Below, one piece after another: positions 15,444 through 23,451 of a DNA stretch of 64,000 bases. The translations under genes and the position numbers were made by a program. Below the pieces are notes generated by a model that saw nothing but the letters and a program-made list of their open reading frames with translations, made no database searches and had not been told where the DNA came from. How positions within the stretch are numbered: position 1 is the first letter of the stretch; each line of letters opens with the position of its first letter. This DNA comes from an uncultured Bacilli bacterium (lineage in GTDB: Bacteria > Bacillota_I > Bacilli_A > RF39 > UBA660): contig CAKOZD010000002.1 in the NCBI GenBank assembly GCA_934131175.1, positions 62,001-126,000 on the forward strand, read 5' to 3'.

Positions 15444-16130
15444 ATGGCAGTAATTGGAATTCCACTTAGATATAATAGGTTAGAAGACGGAAGATGTATT
15501 TTATATTTAAGTGAAAGATTAAGAAGAACTATTCAAAAAGCAGGTGGTTTTGTTTTACCAATAGTTCAAGTACAAGATTATGATTATATGGATACTAGAT
15601 ATAATGAGTTTTCTCCTTTAACTGATAAAGAAAAGGAAAATATTGAGAAGTATTTAGATATGGTAGATGGAGTAATATTTCCTGGTGGATTTAAAATAAC
15701 TCCGTTTGATAAATATCTACTTGAAAGATGTATTGAAAAGGATAAAAAGGTTCTTGGAATATGTTTAGGTATGCAACTTATGAGTTGTTATAAGGAAGAC
15801 TTTAAGGTTTATAAGAATGATACAGATATAAATCATTATCAAGAAGACGATAAAGGTTTTACTCATACAGTTAAAATTTTAAAGAATTCTAAACTGTATG
15901 ATATCTTAGGTAAAGAGGAAGTACTTGTTAATAGTTTTCATAATTATCATGTAAGTGTTGATAATGATTATAGTGTTGTTGCTACTAGTAGTGATGGTTT
16001 TATTGAAGGAATTGAACTTTCTTCTTCTACATTTAATGTAGGTATTCAGTGGCATCCTGAGATCAGTTATGATTTTGATGAAGATTCTCGTAAGATAATT
16101 GATTATTTTATTAATATATGTAATGAATGA
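15444..16130 (+). CDS. Class I glutamine amidotransferase-like (gamma-glutamyl-GABA hydrolase family)
   Basis: A 228-residue protein of the peptidase C26/PuuD type. It has the early Tyr/Arg-rich segment IGIPLRYNRLEDG, the nucleophile Cys in KVLGICLGMQLM, the VNSFHNYHVS segment, and the His-Glu pair in GIQWHPEISYDF. Members hydrolyse gamma-glutamyl bonds of small molecules or folates. The substrate is not determined. The start ATG follows TTGGTGATT. The stop is TGA, with Trp encoded by TGG in the same gene, which fixes the genetic code. Confidence 0.88.
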   Translation: MAVIGIPLRYNRLEDGRCILYLSERLRRTIQKAGGFVLPIVQVQDYDYMDTRYNEFSPLTDKEKENIEKYLDMVDGVIFPGGFKITPFDKYLLERCIEKDKKVLGICLGMQLMSCYKEDFKVYKNDTDINHYQEDDKGFTHTVKILKNSKLYDILGKEEVLVNSFHNYHVSVDNDYSVVATSSDGFIEGIELSSSTFNVGIQWHPEISYDFDEDSRKIIDYFINICNE

Positions 16131-16206
16131 TATAAAATATTATTATGACTAATGGCATTTTATAAACTATATATTTATGATATTATATATATTCGGAGGG
16201 ATATAT

Positions 16207-16839
16207 ATGAAAAAATTACGTGTAACTTTGACTAGTTTAGGTGTTGCTGCTGGTATATTAGTTGGAGGATATACTATAGTTAATCGTTTACCTGTAAATG
16301 GTCTTTCTGTAGGAAATCCTATTACAAATGATGATATCAAAACATATTCAGTTACAGATACTACATATGATACATTAGGAGGAGAACCAACTGTTACTGA
16401 AAGATATGAAAGTATAAAAGGAATAAATAATAGAATTAAATATGATTCTTATACTCCAACTCATAAGACAACAAATAGCGATGGAAAAGATAAGTATTCT
16501 CGTCAACATACTACTTTCACTTTAGATGATTTAACAGATGATGAGATTAATGCTTATATTAGTGAATTTACTAATAATGGTGGAAATGTTTATGCTGTAA
16601 ATACTGAAAATGAAAAAGTAGAAGAAACAGAAGAAAAAGGAAATTACTCATCTTTAGTTGTAAGTCGTGTTAACTATGATAAGTCTCAAACAATTAAACA
16701 AAGTGATGAAGATAATGCTAAAGACAGAAGATTTGCAGCCGTTTTAGGATTAGCAGCTTTTAATGGAGCTGCAGCTACTTATGTTGGTTTATCAAGACCT
16801 AAAGTTAAAGTTAAAAAGAATGATTCTGAAAATAAATAG
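16207..16839 (+). CDS. Putative membrane protein, function unknown
   Basis: A 210-residue protein. Residues about 7-25 are a hydrophobic signal or anchor (LTSLGVAAGILVGGYTIV). A polar middle of about 140 residues is rich in Thr, Asn and Asp. A second weak hydrophobic stretch (FAAVLGLAAFNGAAATYVGL) and a Lys-rich tail end it. The layout fits an outer loop held by two helices. The start is ATG 16207 behind GGAGGGATA; the upstream ATG at 16177 has no site. I do not recognise a family. Confidence 0.75.
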   Translation: MKKLRVTLTSLGVAAGILVGGYTIVNRLPVNGLSVGNPITNDDIKTYSVTDTTYDTLGGEPTVTERYESIKGINNRIKYDSYTPTHKTTNSDGKDKYSRQHTTFTLDDLTDDEINAYISEFTNNGGNVYAVNTENEKVEETEEKGNYSSLVVSRVNYDKSQTIKQSDEDNAKDRRFAAVLGLAAFNGAAATYVGLSRPKVKVKKNDSENK

Positions 16840-16942
16840 TATATATTAATTAAATAGGAAAATATTTTAATAAAAAACATTAAATAATGTTTATAATGCA
16901 TAAATACAAATTATGAATTATAACTATAAATTTAAAAAAATG

Positions 16943-16971
16943 TTGACAAATAAGGACTAGATGCATATAAT
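16943..16971 (+). promoter_or_regulatory. Promoter of the infC operon
   Basis: TTGACA at 16943-16948 and TATAAT at 16966-16971 are both consensus, with a 17-base spacer. Confidence 0.88.
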
Positions 16972-16977
16972 ATTACT

Positions 16978-17112
16978 AGTCGAGAAAAAAAGGAAAGAGA
17001 TTTATATCCACCTGATCAGCGAATAGCGATAGGTTAAAAGCCAAATATATAATGAAGTTTACTTTATTATGTGTCTTAGCGGATATAAATTTTATATCTG
17101 CTTTTCTTATTT
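16978..17112 (+). promoter_or_regulatory. infC-rpmI-rplT leader with attenuator (L20-leader type)
   Basis: The 150-base leader ends in a terminator-like hairpin at 17079-17101, GCGGATATA/TATATCTGC, followed by TTTTCTTATTTT just before infC. An upstream segment, TTTATATCC at 17001-17009, is complementary to GGATATAAA at 17081-17089 and could form the competing antiterminator. In Bacillus, L20 represses this operon through a leader of this layout. The base pairing is read directly; the regulator is inferred. Confidence 0.7.
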
Positions 17113-17128
17113 TATGGAGGTGTTAGGT

Positions 17129-17659
17129 ATCGCAAAGAATAATGATAACATGTTGATTAATGATCAAATCAAAGCTCGTGAAGTTCTTGTTATTGGTCCA
17201 AATGGAGAACAAGTTGGAGTTAAACCTATTCAAGATGCTCGTACTTTAGCAAGCTACGCATCACTTGATTTAGTTTTAATTAGTCCAAATGCAAATCCAC
17301 CTGTTTGTAAAGTAATGGATTATAATAAGTTCCGTTATGAAAAACAAAAGAAAGCAAAGGAAGCTTTAAAGAAACAAAAGGCTAATATGTCTGAACTTAA
17401 AGAGTATCGTTTATCACCTGTTATTGATGTTGGGGATTTTGAAACTAAACTTAGAAATGCAACAAAGTATCTAGAAAAAGGGGATAGAATAAAGCTTACT
17501 ATAAGATTCAAAGGTCGCCAAATGGCACATACTGAACTTGGTAAGGAGGTTCTTGAACGTTTTGCCGACAGAGTAAAGGATTACGCAGATATAGAACAAA
17601 AACCTAAGTTAGATGGTAGAACAATGACTATGTTATTAGTACCAAAAAAAGACAAATAA
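17129..17659 (+). CDS. infC: Translation initiation factor IF-3, likely ATC start
   Basis: A 176-residue IF-3. The N-terminal domain starts at LINDQIKAREVLVIGPNGEQ, a Lys-rich linker follows, and the C-terminal domain includes RIKLTIRFKGRQMAHTELG. IF-3 checks the start codon and the initiator tRNA on the 30S subunit. The ribosome binding site GGAGGTG (17116-17122) stands six bases before ATC 17129, reading I/M-A-K-N-N like the Bacillus ISKDQ start. The in-frame ATG at 17114 overlaps that site and has none of its own. Rare starts are a known autoregulatory feature of infC. It heads the rpmI-rplT operon. Confidence 0.93.
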   Translation: MAKNNDNMLINDQIKAREVLVIGPNGEQVGVKPIQDARTLASYASLDLVLISPNANPPVCKVMDYNKFRYEKQKKAKEALKKQKANMSELKEYRLSPVIDVGDFETKLRNATKYLEKGDRIKLTIRFKGRQMAHTELGKEVLERFADRVKDYADIEQKPKLDGRTMTMLLVPKKDK

Positions 17660-17678
17660 TTAGTAGGAGGAAAAATTT

Positions 17679-17864
17679 ATGCCAAAGATTAAAACACATA
17701 AAGGAACAGCTAAAGTAGTTACAAAACGTAAAAATGATATTAAAATTGGAAAACCAGGAAGTAGACATAATACTGGAAGTAAAAATGCTAACTTTAATAG
17801 AGGATGCAGAAATGGATCTAACTTAAGCAAGGCAGATCAAAATAGATTAAAGAATATTATCTAA
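17679..17864 (+). CDS. rpmI: 50S ribosomal protein L35
   Basis: A 61-residue basic protein with the L35 pattern MPKIKTHKGTAKVV and a C-terminal LSKADQNRLKNII. It is slightly shorter than typical L35. It is 19 bases after infC and 27 before rplT, in the conserved order infC-rpmI-rplT, with TAGGAGGA before the ATG. Confidence 0.96.
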   Translation: MPKIKTHKGTAKVVTKRKNDIKIGKPGSRHNTGSKNANFNRGCRNGSNLSKADQNRLKNII

Positions 17865-17891
17865 TCTATATATTAAGAAGGAGGAAGAAAC

Positions 17892-18467
17892 ATGGCAAGA
17901 GTTAAAAATGGAGCAGTTACAAAAGCTCGTCATAAAAAAGTATTAAAACAAGCTAAGGGTTACTTTGGAAGTAAACATAGATTATATAAAACAGCTAAAG
18001 AACAATTAATGCATTCAGGACAATATGCATTTAGAGATAGAAAGCAAAAGAAAAGAGATTTCAGAAAGTTATGGATTACAAGAATCAATGCTGCTTGTAG
18101 ACAAAATGATATTTCTTACTCAAGATTTATTGAAGGATTAACAAAAGCAGGTGTTGAAATCAACCGTAAAATGTTATCTGAAATAGCAATCAATGATTCA
18201 AAAGCATTTACTGATTTAGTTAAAATTGCTAAAGATGGTAAAGCTGGTAAATTAACTCCAGCTACTGAAGTAGAAGGTGTTGAAGTTACTGTTGGAGGAG
18301 CTACAAAGGCTGCTAAGAAAGAAACTAAAAAAGAAACTAAGAAGGAAGAAGCTGCAGTAGATTATTCTAAAATGACAGTTGCTGAATTAAAAGAAGTAGC
18401 TGCAGAAAAGAATATTAGTGTTGCAGGAATGAAGAAAGCTGAAATTATCGAAGCTTTATCTAAATAA
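17892..18467 (+). CDS. rplT: 50S ribosomal protein L20 with C-terminal Rho_N/SAP-like extension
   Basis: A 191-residue protein; L20 is normally near 118. Residues 1 to about 118 are canonical L20 ([47 protein letters not shown]). Then comes an Ala/Val/Lys/Glu-rich linker with [12 protein letters not shown], and residues about 156-191 form a small helical domain, [15 protein letters not shown]...[12 protein letters not shown]. That resembles the Rho N-terminal (Rho_N) or SAP-like nucleic-acid-binding motif. L20 binds 23S rRNA early in assembly and is the likely repressor of this operon. The neighbouring S2 has a matching tail. Confidence 0.96.
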   Translation: MARVKNGAVTKARHKKVLKQAKGYFGSKHRLYKTAKEQLMHSGQYAFRDRKQKKRDFRKLWITRINAACRQNDISYSRFIEGLTKAGVEINRKMLSEIAINDSKAFTDLVKIAKDGKAGKLTPATEVEGVEVTVGGATKAAKKETKKETKKEEAAVDYSKMTVAELKEVAAEKNISVAGMKKAEIIEALSK

Positions 18468-18561
18468 AAATAAACATATTAGTGAATTTATTTATCTAGT
18501 GCCTAATTGGTGATAAGTTTTTGAAACTAATAGAAGAAAAATAACGAAGGAGAATTAAATT

Positions 18562-19473
18562 ATGACTGTTGTATCAATGAATTATTTATTAGAAGCAGGT
18601 GTTCAATTTGGACACCAAAAGAGAAGATGGAATCCAAAAATGAAGGAATATATCTTCACTACAAGAGATGATATTTATATTATCGATTTACAAAAAACTG
18701 TTAAGAAGTTAGAAGAAGCATATAATGCTATGAAAGAAATCGCTGCTAATGGTGGAAAAGTTTTATATGTTGGAACTAAGAAACAAGCTCAAGAAGCAGC
18801 TGAAGAATGTGCTACTAGAACTGGTATGTACTTTGTAAATGAAAGATGGTTAGGTGGAACATTAACTAACTTCAAGACAATCCGTTCAAGAATTAGAAGA
18901 ATGGAAGAAATTGAAAAAATGGAAACTGATGGTACTTTTGAAGCATTACCTAAAAAAGAAGTTATCCAAATCAAAAAAGAATATGAAAAATTAAATAAAA
19001 ACTTAAGAGGAATTCGTGAAATGAAGAGATTACCACAAGCTATGGTAATTGTTGATCCTCGTAAAGAAGATATTGCTATTAAGGAAGCAAGAATTTTAGG
19101 AATCCCAGTATTTGGTATCGTAGATACTAACTGTGATCCAGATATGGTAGATTATGTTATTCCTGGTAATGATGATGCTGTTCGTTCAGTTAAGTTATTA
19201 ATCGGAGTACTTACTAATGCTATAGCTGAAGCTAATGGAAATGAAGTTATTGATTTTGTTTCAGAAGATGACAAAGCAAAAGCTGAAAAGAGAGCACAAA
19301 AAAAAGAAGCAGCTAAGACTTCAGAAGTAAAAGAAGAAAAAGCAGAAGAAAAAGTTACTGAAGATTTATCAGCATTAACTCTTTCAGAATTAAAAGATAG
19401 AGCAAAAGAAGCTGGAGTAAAAGGTTATTCTGCAATGAAAAAACAAGATTTAGTTGAAGCTTTAACTAAATAA
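18562..19473 (+). CDS. rpsB: 30S ribosomal protein S2 with C-terminal Rho_N/SAP-like extension
   Basis: A 303-residue protein; S2 is usually 240-250. The core to about residue 240 is canonical ([46 protein letters not shown]). A Lys/Glu/Ala linker follows, and residues about 269-303 hold [32 protein letters not shown] in two pieces of the same type as the L20 tail. S2 sits on the 30S platform near the mRNA exit and helps recruit S1. The start ATG follows GAAGGAGA. No terminator separates it from rplT, so read-through from infC is possible. Confidence 0.96.
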   Translation: MTVVSMNYLLEAGVQFGHQKRRWNPKMKEYIFTTRDDIYIIDLQKTVKKLEEAYNAMKEIAANGGKVLYVGTKKQAQEAAEECATRTGMYFVNERWLGGTLTNFKTIRSRIRRMEEIEKMETDGTFEALPKKEVIQIKKEYEKLNKNLRGIREMKRLPQAMVIVDPRKEDIAIKEARILGIPVFGIVDTNCDPDMVDYVIPGNDDAVRSVKLLIGVLTNAIAEANGNEVIDFVSEDDKAKAEKRAQKKEAAKTSEVKEEKAEEKVTEDLSALTLSELKDRAKEAGVKGYSAMKKQDLVEALTK

Positions 19474-19487
19474 TAAAGTTTACTTTT

Positions 19488-19517
19488 AAAGGAGTGTTGC
19501 TTAATACTCCTTTTTTT
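19488..19517 (+). terminator. Terminator between rpsB and tsf
   Basis: AAAGGAGT (19488-19495) pairs with ACTCCTTT (19506-19513) and continues into a run of T. Confidence 0.85.
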
Positions 19518-19529
19518 GTAGATTTTTCT

Positions 19530-19557
19530 TTGGAATTTTAAAAAAATATTATATAAT
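19530..19557 (+). promoter_or_regulatory. Probable promoter of tsf
   Basis: TTGGAA at 19530-19535 and TATAAT at 19552-19557, 16-base spacer, directly after the rpsB terminator. Confidence 0.6.
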
Positions 19558-19590
19558 ATGATTAGTTGATTTAAATAAGGAGGAAAATAT

Positions 19591-20478
19591 ATGTACACTG
19601 TAAGTGATGTAAAAGAATTAAGAGAAAAAACAGGTGCTGGAATGATGGATTGTAAGAAAGCACTTGAAGCATGTGAAGGTAACATGGATAAGGCAGTTGA
19701 CTGGTTAAGAGAAAAAGGAATTGCTAAGGCTGCTAAGAAAGAAAGTAGAATTGCTGCTGAAGGTTTATGTAAGATTAAAGTTGATGGTAATACAGCTGTT
19801 ATGGTTGAAGTTAACTCAGAAACTGATTTCGTTGCTAAGAATGCAGAATTTACTGGATTTGTAGATTACTTATTAGATGAAATCTTAAAGAATGATGTTA
19901 AGACTAATGAAGATGTTTTAGCAATCAAAGATGGAGATGAAACTGTAAGTGATAAATTAGTTGCTTTAACTGCTAAAATTGGAGAAAAATTAAGTTTTAG
20001 ACGTTTTGAAAAGGTAACTAAAGCAGATGATGAAACATTTGGTACTTACATCCATTTAGGTGGTAAGATTGGTACTATTATTGTTGTAAAAGGTGCTAAT
20101 GAAGAAGTTGCAAAAGATGTTGCTATGCAAGCTGCAGCAATGAGTCCAGTTGCATTAACTAGAGAAGGTGTTCCAGCTGAAATGGTTGAACATGAAAGAG
20201 AAGTAGTTACTGAACAAGTTAAGAATGAAGCTGCTGGTAAGCCAGAAAATATTATTGAAAAAATGGTTAATGGTAGAATTGATAAGTTCTATAAAGAAAT
20301 CGTTTTAGAAGAACAAGCATTCATTAAGGAAAACAAGTTAACAGTTTCTAAATATGTAAGTGACAATGGTGGAGAAATCAAATCTATGGTTAGATTCGCT
20401 GTTGGAGAAGGAATTGAAAAGAGACAAGAAAACTTTGCAGATGAAGTTATGAGTCAAATTAATGATGCTGCTAAATAA
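19591..20478 (+). CDS. tsf: Elongation factor Ts
   Basis: A 295-residue protein. The N-terminal UBA-like domain and signature VKELREKTGAGMMDCKKALE (two adjacent pieces, residues 6-25) are followed by the core signature EVNSETDFVAKNAEF. It exchanges GDP for GTP on EF-Tu. It stands after rpsB as usual, but with its own promoter and terminator. ATG follows AAGGAGGA. The pyrH gene often found between tsf and frr is absent here. Confidence 0.97.
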   Translation: MYTVSDVKELREKTGAGMMDCKKALEACEGNMDKAVDWLREKGIAKAAKKESRIAAEGLCKIKVDGNTAVMVEVNSETDFVAKNAEFTGFVDYLLDEILKNDVKTNEDVLAIKDGDETVSDKLVALTAKIGEKLSFRRFEKVTKADDETFGTYIHLGGKIGTIIVVKGANEEVAKDVAMQAAAMSPVALTREGVPAEMVEHEREVVTEQVKNEAAGKPENIIEKMVNGRIDKFYKEIVLEEQAFIKENKLTVSKYVSDNGGEIKSMVRFAVGEGIEKRQENFADEVMSQINDAAK

Positions 20479-20500
20479 TATTTAGTAAGTAATTATAATT

Positions 20501-20526
20501 AACTAACGATTATCGTTAGTTTTTTC
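20501..20526 (+). terminator. Terminator after tsf
   Basis: AACTAACGA (20501-20509) pairs with TCGTTAGTT (20513-20521), followed by TTTTT. Confidence 0.85.
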
Positions 20527-20546
20527 TTTCTAATGAGGAGTAAGAG

Positions 20547-20687
20547 ATGAAAAGTGAAATTATAAAAGATGATAAAAATGATGATACTCGCATAATTTAT
20601 ATAGATAGATTAGATTTAAAAAAGGTAGAAAAAGATACAATTAATATCGATAAAAAGATTGATGAAAATAAAGAAGATAAAAAGTAG
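20547..20687 (+). CDS. Small charged protein of 46 residues, unknown
   Basis: ATG 20547 follows GAGGAG at six bases. The 46-residue product begins MKSEIIKDDKNDDTR and is almost entirely Lys, Asp, Ile and Glu. Base use is like its neighbours. It is downstream of the tsf terminator without a clear promoter, so it could depend on read-through or be spurious. Confidence 0.4.
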   Translation: MKSEIIKDDKNDDTRIIYIDRLDLKKVEKDTINIDKKIDENKEDKK

Positions 20688-20739
20688 TGTAAAAAAATTT
20701 GTAAAATAAAAAAATATTTTTATCTAATTTTATTTTTTC

Positions 20740-20767
20740 TTGAAATTTGACGTTTTTTTGGTATAAT
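20740..20767 (+). promoter_or_regulatory. Promoter of the tail-anchored protein gene
   Basis: TTGAAA at 20740-20745 and TATAAT at 20762-20767 with a 16-base spacer. The ATG is 27 bases further on. Confidence 0.65.
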
Positions 20768-20793
20768 AAAGCGAGTAATAAGGGGATGATTTT

Positions 20794-21726
20794 ATGGCAA
20801 AAAAGAGTTCTAATAATGCAGTTAAAAAGCTTGATAAACAAATAAAAGATTTAGAAAGTTCAATAAAAGAAGAGAAGAGTGAAACTTTACCTGTTTTAGA
20901 TAAGAAAAAAATAGAAGAAGAAATGAAGAAACCAGTTACTAAAAAAAGTAATAAAAAAGGTAAGTTTGAAAAGAAAGAAAATTCTAATAAACAAAAAAAG
21001 AACAAAGAAAATAAAAAATCATCTAACATTAGAGAAGATATTATTGTAAACGATAAAAAGTATAAGAAGAAAATGAAGAATAATAGACCTATTAGGGATA
21101 CTATTGTAGCAGTTGATTCTAATAAGAAGAAAGTTGATAACACAAAGACCATTGATAAAGAAAAAATAAAAGAAAAATTAGAACTAGAAAAAGATGAAAA
21201 AGAAGATATTCAAGTAGAAGAAGGTCTTACAAGTGATGAGACAGTAAAATTAAAAAACATAGAAGAACAAATGAAGACTTTATATGATAGAGTAAATGAT
21301 GTTGTAAATGATCTTGATTATGATGATTCTGGTGTTTTTGATATAGACCTTTTATCTGAAGAAATAGAAAAGAGTAATATAAATAATAATCAAAAGAAAA
21401 AGTATAAATTTAAAAATCTAAAGTTTAATAAAATAAATGAAAAGATTAGTGATATTGGTGGAGGAGCTATTAATAAAATAAGTGATATTAGTAGTGATGC
21501 TGTTAATAAGATAAGTTCTAAGTTAAATGTATCTAATGAAGTTTCTTTAAATAAAATAGGTGAGAAGATTACTGATGTTAGTAATGATACTTTTAATAAA
21601 ATAAATGAAAAAATAAATGAAGCAAACGATGATTCTTTAGGTAGAATTGCTTATTGGTTATTTTTGATTTTTATGGGATTATTTATATTATTTATAATAT
21701 TTGTTATTTTCGTAAGCACTTTTTAG
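20794..21726 (+). CDS. Tail-anchored, Lys-rich repeat protein, unknown
   Basis: A 310-residue protein. Residues 1 to about 150 are very rich in Lys, Asn, Glu and Asp and look disordered. A short helix (IEEQMKTLYDRVNDVVNDLD) follows. Residues about 205-280 repeat an INKISDIS-like unit four to five times. A single membrane helix (IAYWLFLIFMGLFILFIIFV) lies at the C-terminal end with only a few residues after it. It has no signal peptide, so the bulk should be cytoplasmic. No family is recognised. The start follows AAGGGGATGA. Confidence 0.8.
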   Translation: MAKKSSNNAVKKLDKQIKDLESSIKEEKSETLPVLDKKKIEEEMKKPVTKKSNKKGKFEKKENSNKQKKNKENKKSSNIREDIIVNDKKYKKKMKNNRPIRDTIVAVDSNKKKVDNTKTIDKEKIKEKLELEKDEKEDIQVEEGLTSDETVKLKNIEEQMKTLYDRVNDVVNDLDYDDSGVFDIDLLSEEIEKSNINNNQKKKYKFKNLKFNKINEKISDIGGGAINKISDISSDAVNKISSKLNVSNEVSLNKIGEKITDVSNDTFNKINEKINEANDDSLGRIAYWLFLIFMGLFILFIIFVIFVSTF

Positions 21727-21736
21727 TGCTTTTTTC
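21714..21736 (+). terminator. Terminator overlapping the stop codon
   Basis: AAGCACT (21714-21720) pairs with AGTGCTT (21725-21731), then T runs. The stop TAG at 21724-21726 lies in the hairpin. Confidence 0.8.
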
Positions 21737-21787
21737 TTTATTTTATTTAGTTAATATAATATAATATTTGTAAGGAGAGATGAATTA

Positions 21788-22336
21788 ATGGATAGTGAAA
21801 CTATAATATTAGATATAACTGAAAAGATGGATAAGACTATTGAAAACTTAGAAAAAAGATTTACTACAGTTAGAGCTGGTAGAGCAAATCCTTCAAGTTT
21901 AGATGGTGTTAGTGCAGAGTATTATGGAGTTTTAACACCACTTAAACAATTAGCAACTATTTCAGTACCTGAGGCTAGACAATTATTAATTAAGCCTTTT
22001 GATAAACATTCTTTAGGAGCTATTGAAAAAGCAATTTTAGCATCAAATTTAGGATATAATCCAAGTAATGACGGAGAAACTATTAGAATAATTATTCCAG
22101 AACTTACTGAAGAAAGAAGAAAAGAACTTGTAAAACAAGTAAAAGCAATTTCTGAAGATGCTAAAGTTTCAATTAGAAATATTAGACGTGATGGATTAGA
22201 AGATGTTAAAAAAGCAGAAATGCCTGAAGATGAAGAAAAAGGTATGGAAAAAGATATCCAAGATTTAGTTAATGAATATAATAAAAAAGTAGAAGCAATT
22301 TTAAAGGAGAAAGAAGGAGAGTTACTTACTGTATAA
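21788..22336 (+). CDS. frr: Ribosome recycling factor
   Basis: A 182-residue protein matching RRF throughout: FTTVRAGRANPSSLDG, the YYGVLTPLKQLATISVPEAR segment, and the C-terminal helices with RNIRRDGLEDVKKAE. With EF-G it splits post-termination ribosomes. ATG follows AAGGAGAG. folD follows 21 bases later on what appears to be the same transcript. Confidence 0.97.
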   Translation: MDSETIILDITEKMDKTIENLEKRFTTVRAGRANPSSLDGVSAEYYGVLTPLKQLATISVPEARQLLIKPFDKHSLGAIEKAILASNLGYNPSNDGETIRIIIPELTEERRKELVKQVKAISEDAKVSIRNIRRDGLEDVKKAEMPEDEEKGMEKDIQDLVNEYNKKVEAILKEKEGELLTV

Positions 22337-22357
22337 GTAATTCTTTTTTAGAGTATT

Positions 22358-23176
22358 ATGTTATTAGATGGTAAATTAGTTAGAAATAAATTATTAGAAA
22401 ACTTAGAAAACGAATTTAAAAATATTAAAACAACACTTGTAGTTATTCAAGTAGGGGATGACTTTGCAAGTAATAAGTATATTAAACAAAAAGAAAAGAT
22501 GGCTAATCAATTAGGAGTTAATTTTAAATTAGAAAAGTTTGATAAGGCAACAACAGAAGAAGTTAATTCTGTAATTTCAAAATATAATGAAGATAAATCA
22601 GTTTCTGGAATAATTGTACAATTACCACTTCCAGATAATATTGATTATGAAAGTATAAGAAATAATATATCTCCAGTTAAAGATATAGATGGAGTTAATG
22701 ATATTAATAGAATTAAGTTAGTTGATGGTAAGAGTGATGCTTTAATTCCATGTACTGCTTTAGGTATTATGAAGATATTTGATTTTTATAATATTTCTTT
22801 AGCAGGACGTGACGTTGTTATTATTGGTAGAAGTATACATATTGGAAAAGCACTATATAATTTACTTATTAATAGAGATGCAACTGTTACTATGTGTCAC
22901 TCTAAGACTAGAGATTTAAAGAAGTATACAAAGCATGCAGATATTATTATTACTAGTGTTGGTAGGGCTAATTTTATTACTCAAGATATGGTTAGAAATA
23001 ATGTATGTTTAGTAGATGTTGGTTTTAATTATTATAATAATCAAATATGTGGAGATGTATCTCGTGAAGTAGTTAAATATAAATACTTAACACCAGTTCC
23101 TGGTGGGGTTGGTCAAATGACTGTTTATTCTATTTTTGAAAACCTATATAAGGCTTATAATTTACAGAATAAATAA
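22358..23176 (+). CDS. folD: Methylenetetrahydrofolate dehydrogenase/cyclohydrolase
   Basis: A 272-residue bifunctional FolD that interconverts methylene-, methenyl- and formyl-tetrahydrofolate with NADP. The catalytic Lys region is SNKYIKQKEKMA. QLPLPDNID, SPVKDIDGVN, the Rossmann segment VVIIGRSIHIGKAL (GRS motif) and TPVPGGVGQMT are present. It is slightly shorter than typical 280-residue members. The ribosome binding site is weak, suggesting coupling to frr. Confidence 0.95.
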   Translation: MLLDGKLVRNKLLENLENEFKNIKTTLVVIQVGDDFASNKYIKQKEKMANQLGVNFKLEKFDKATTEEVNSVISKYNEDKSVSGIIVQLPLPDNIDYESIRNNISPVKDIDGVNDINRIKLVDGKSDALIPCTALGIMKIFDFYNISLAGRDVVIIGRSIHIGKALYNLLINRDATVTMCHSKTRDLKKYTKHADIIITSVGRANFITQDMVRNNVCLVDVGFNYYNNQICGDVSREVVKYKYLTPVPGGVGQMTVYSIFENLYKAYNLQNK

Positions 23177-23179
23177 ATA

Positions 23180-23209
23180 TTTACAAAAAAAATAGTATTG
23201 TGTTATAAT
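23180..23209 (+). promoter_or_regulatory. Promoter of pheST
   Basis: TTTACA at 23180-23185 and TATAAT at 23204-23209, 18-base spacer, immediately upstream of the T-box leader. Confidence 0.7.
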
Positions 23210-23215
23210 ACGTTT

Positions 23216-23430
23216 ATCGACTTTGATTAAGAAGTAGTAATATAATGATTATTTTTAGAGAGTCTGTGGTTGGTGGAAACAGATAATATAGTTATATGAA
23301 TTCGTCTTAGGAGTTCTTATTAATAGTAAGCGTAATTCTTGCGTTAAGAGATTTGAGTGTGTAGTAAATAACTATGAATTAAGGTGGTACCGCGAATAGT
23401 CGTCCTTAAATTTATAGTTATTTTTTTTAT
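23216..23430 (+). promoter_or_regulatory. T-box leader of pheST (phenylalanine)
   Basis: A full-size T-box. The distal Stem I motif GTTGGTGGAAAC is near 23268. A candidate TTC specifier is at 23301-23303. The T-box GGTGGTACCGCG is at 23383-23394. The terminator pairs AATAACTAT...AATTAAGG with CCTTAAATT...ATAGTTATT and ends in eight T. Uncharged tRNA-Phe should cause read-through into pheS. Confidence 0.9.
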
Positions 23431-23451
23431 TAGAAAAAGGAGATGTTTTAA

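Noticed and set aside
20730..21152. Minus-strand open frame opposite the tail-anchored protein gene
   Set aside because: Its Phe/Ser/Leu-rich product is the complement of Lys-rich codons and overlaps the promoter of the plus-strand gene.
19474..21787. A missing or broken pyrH between tsf and frr
   Set aside because: No remnant with uridylate kinase motifs is visible; the interval holds a small open frame and the tail-anchored protein gene instead.
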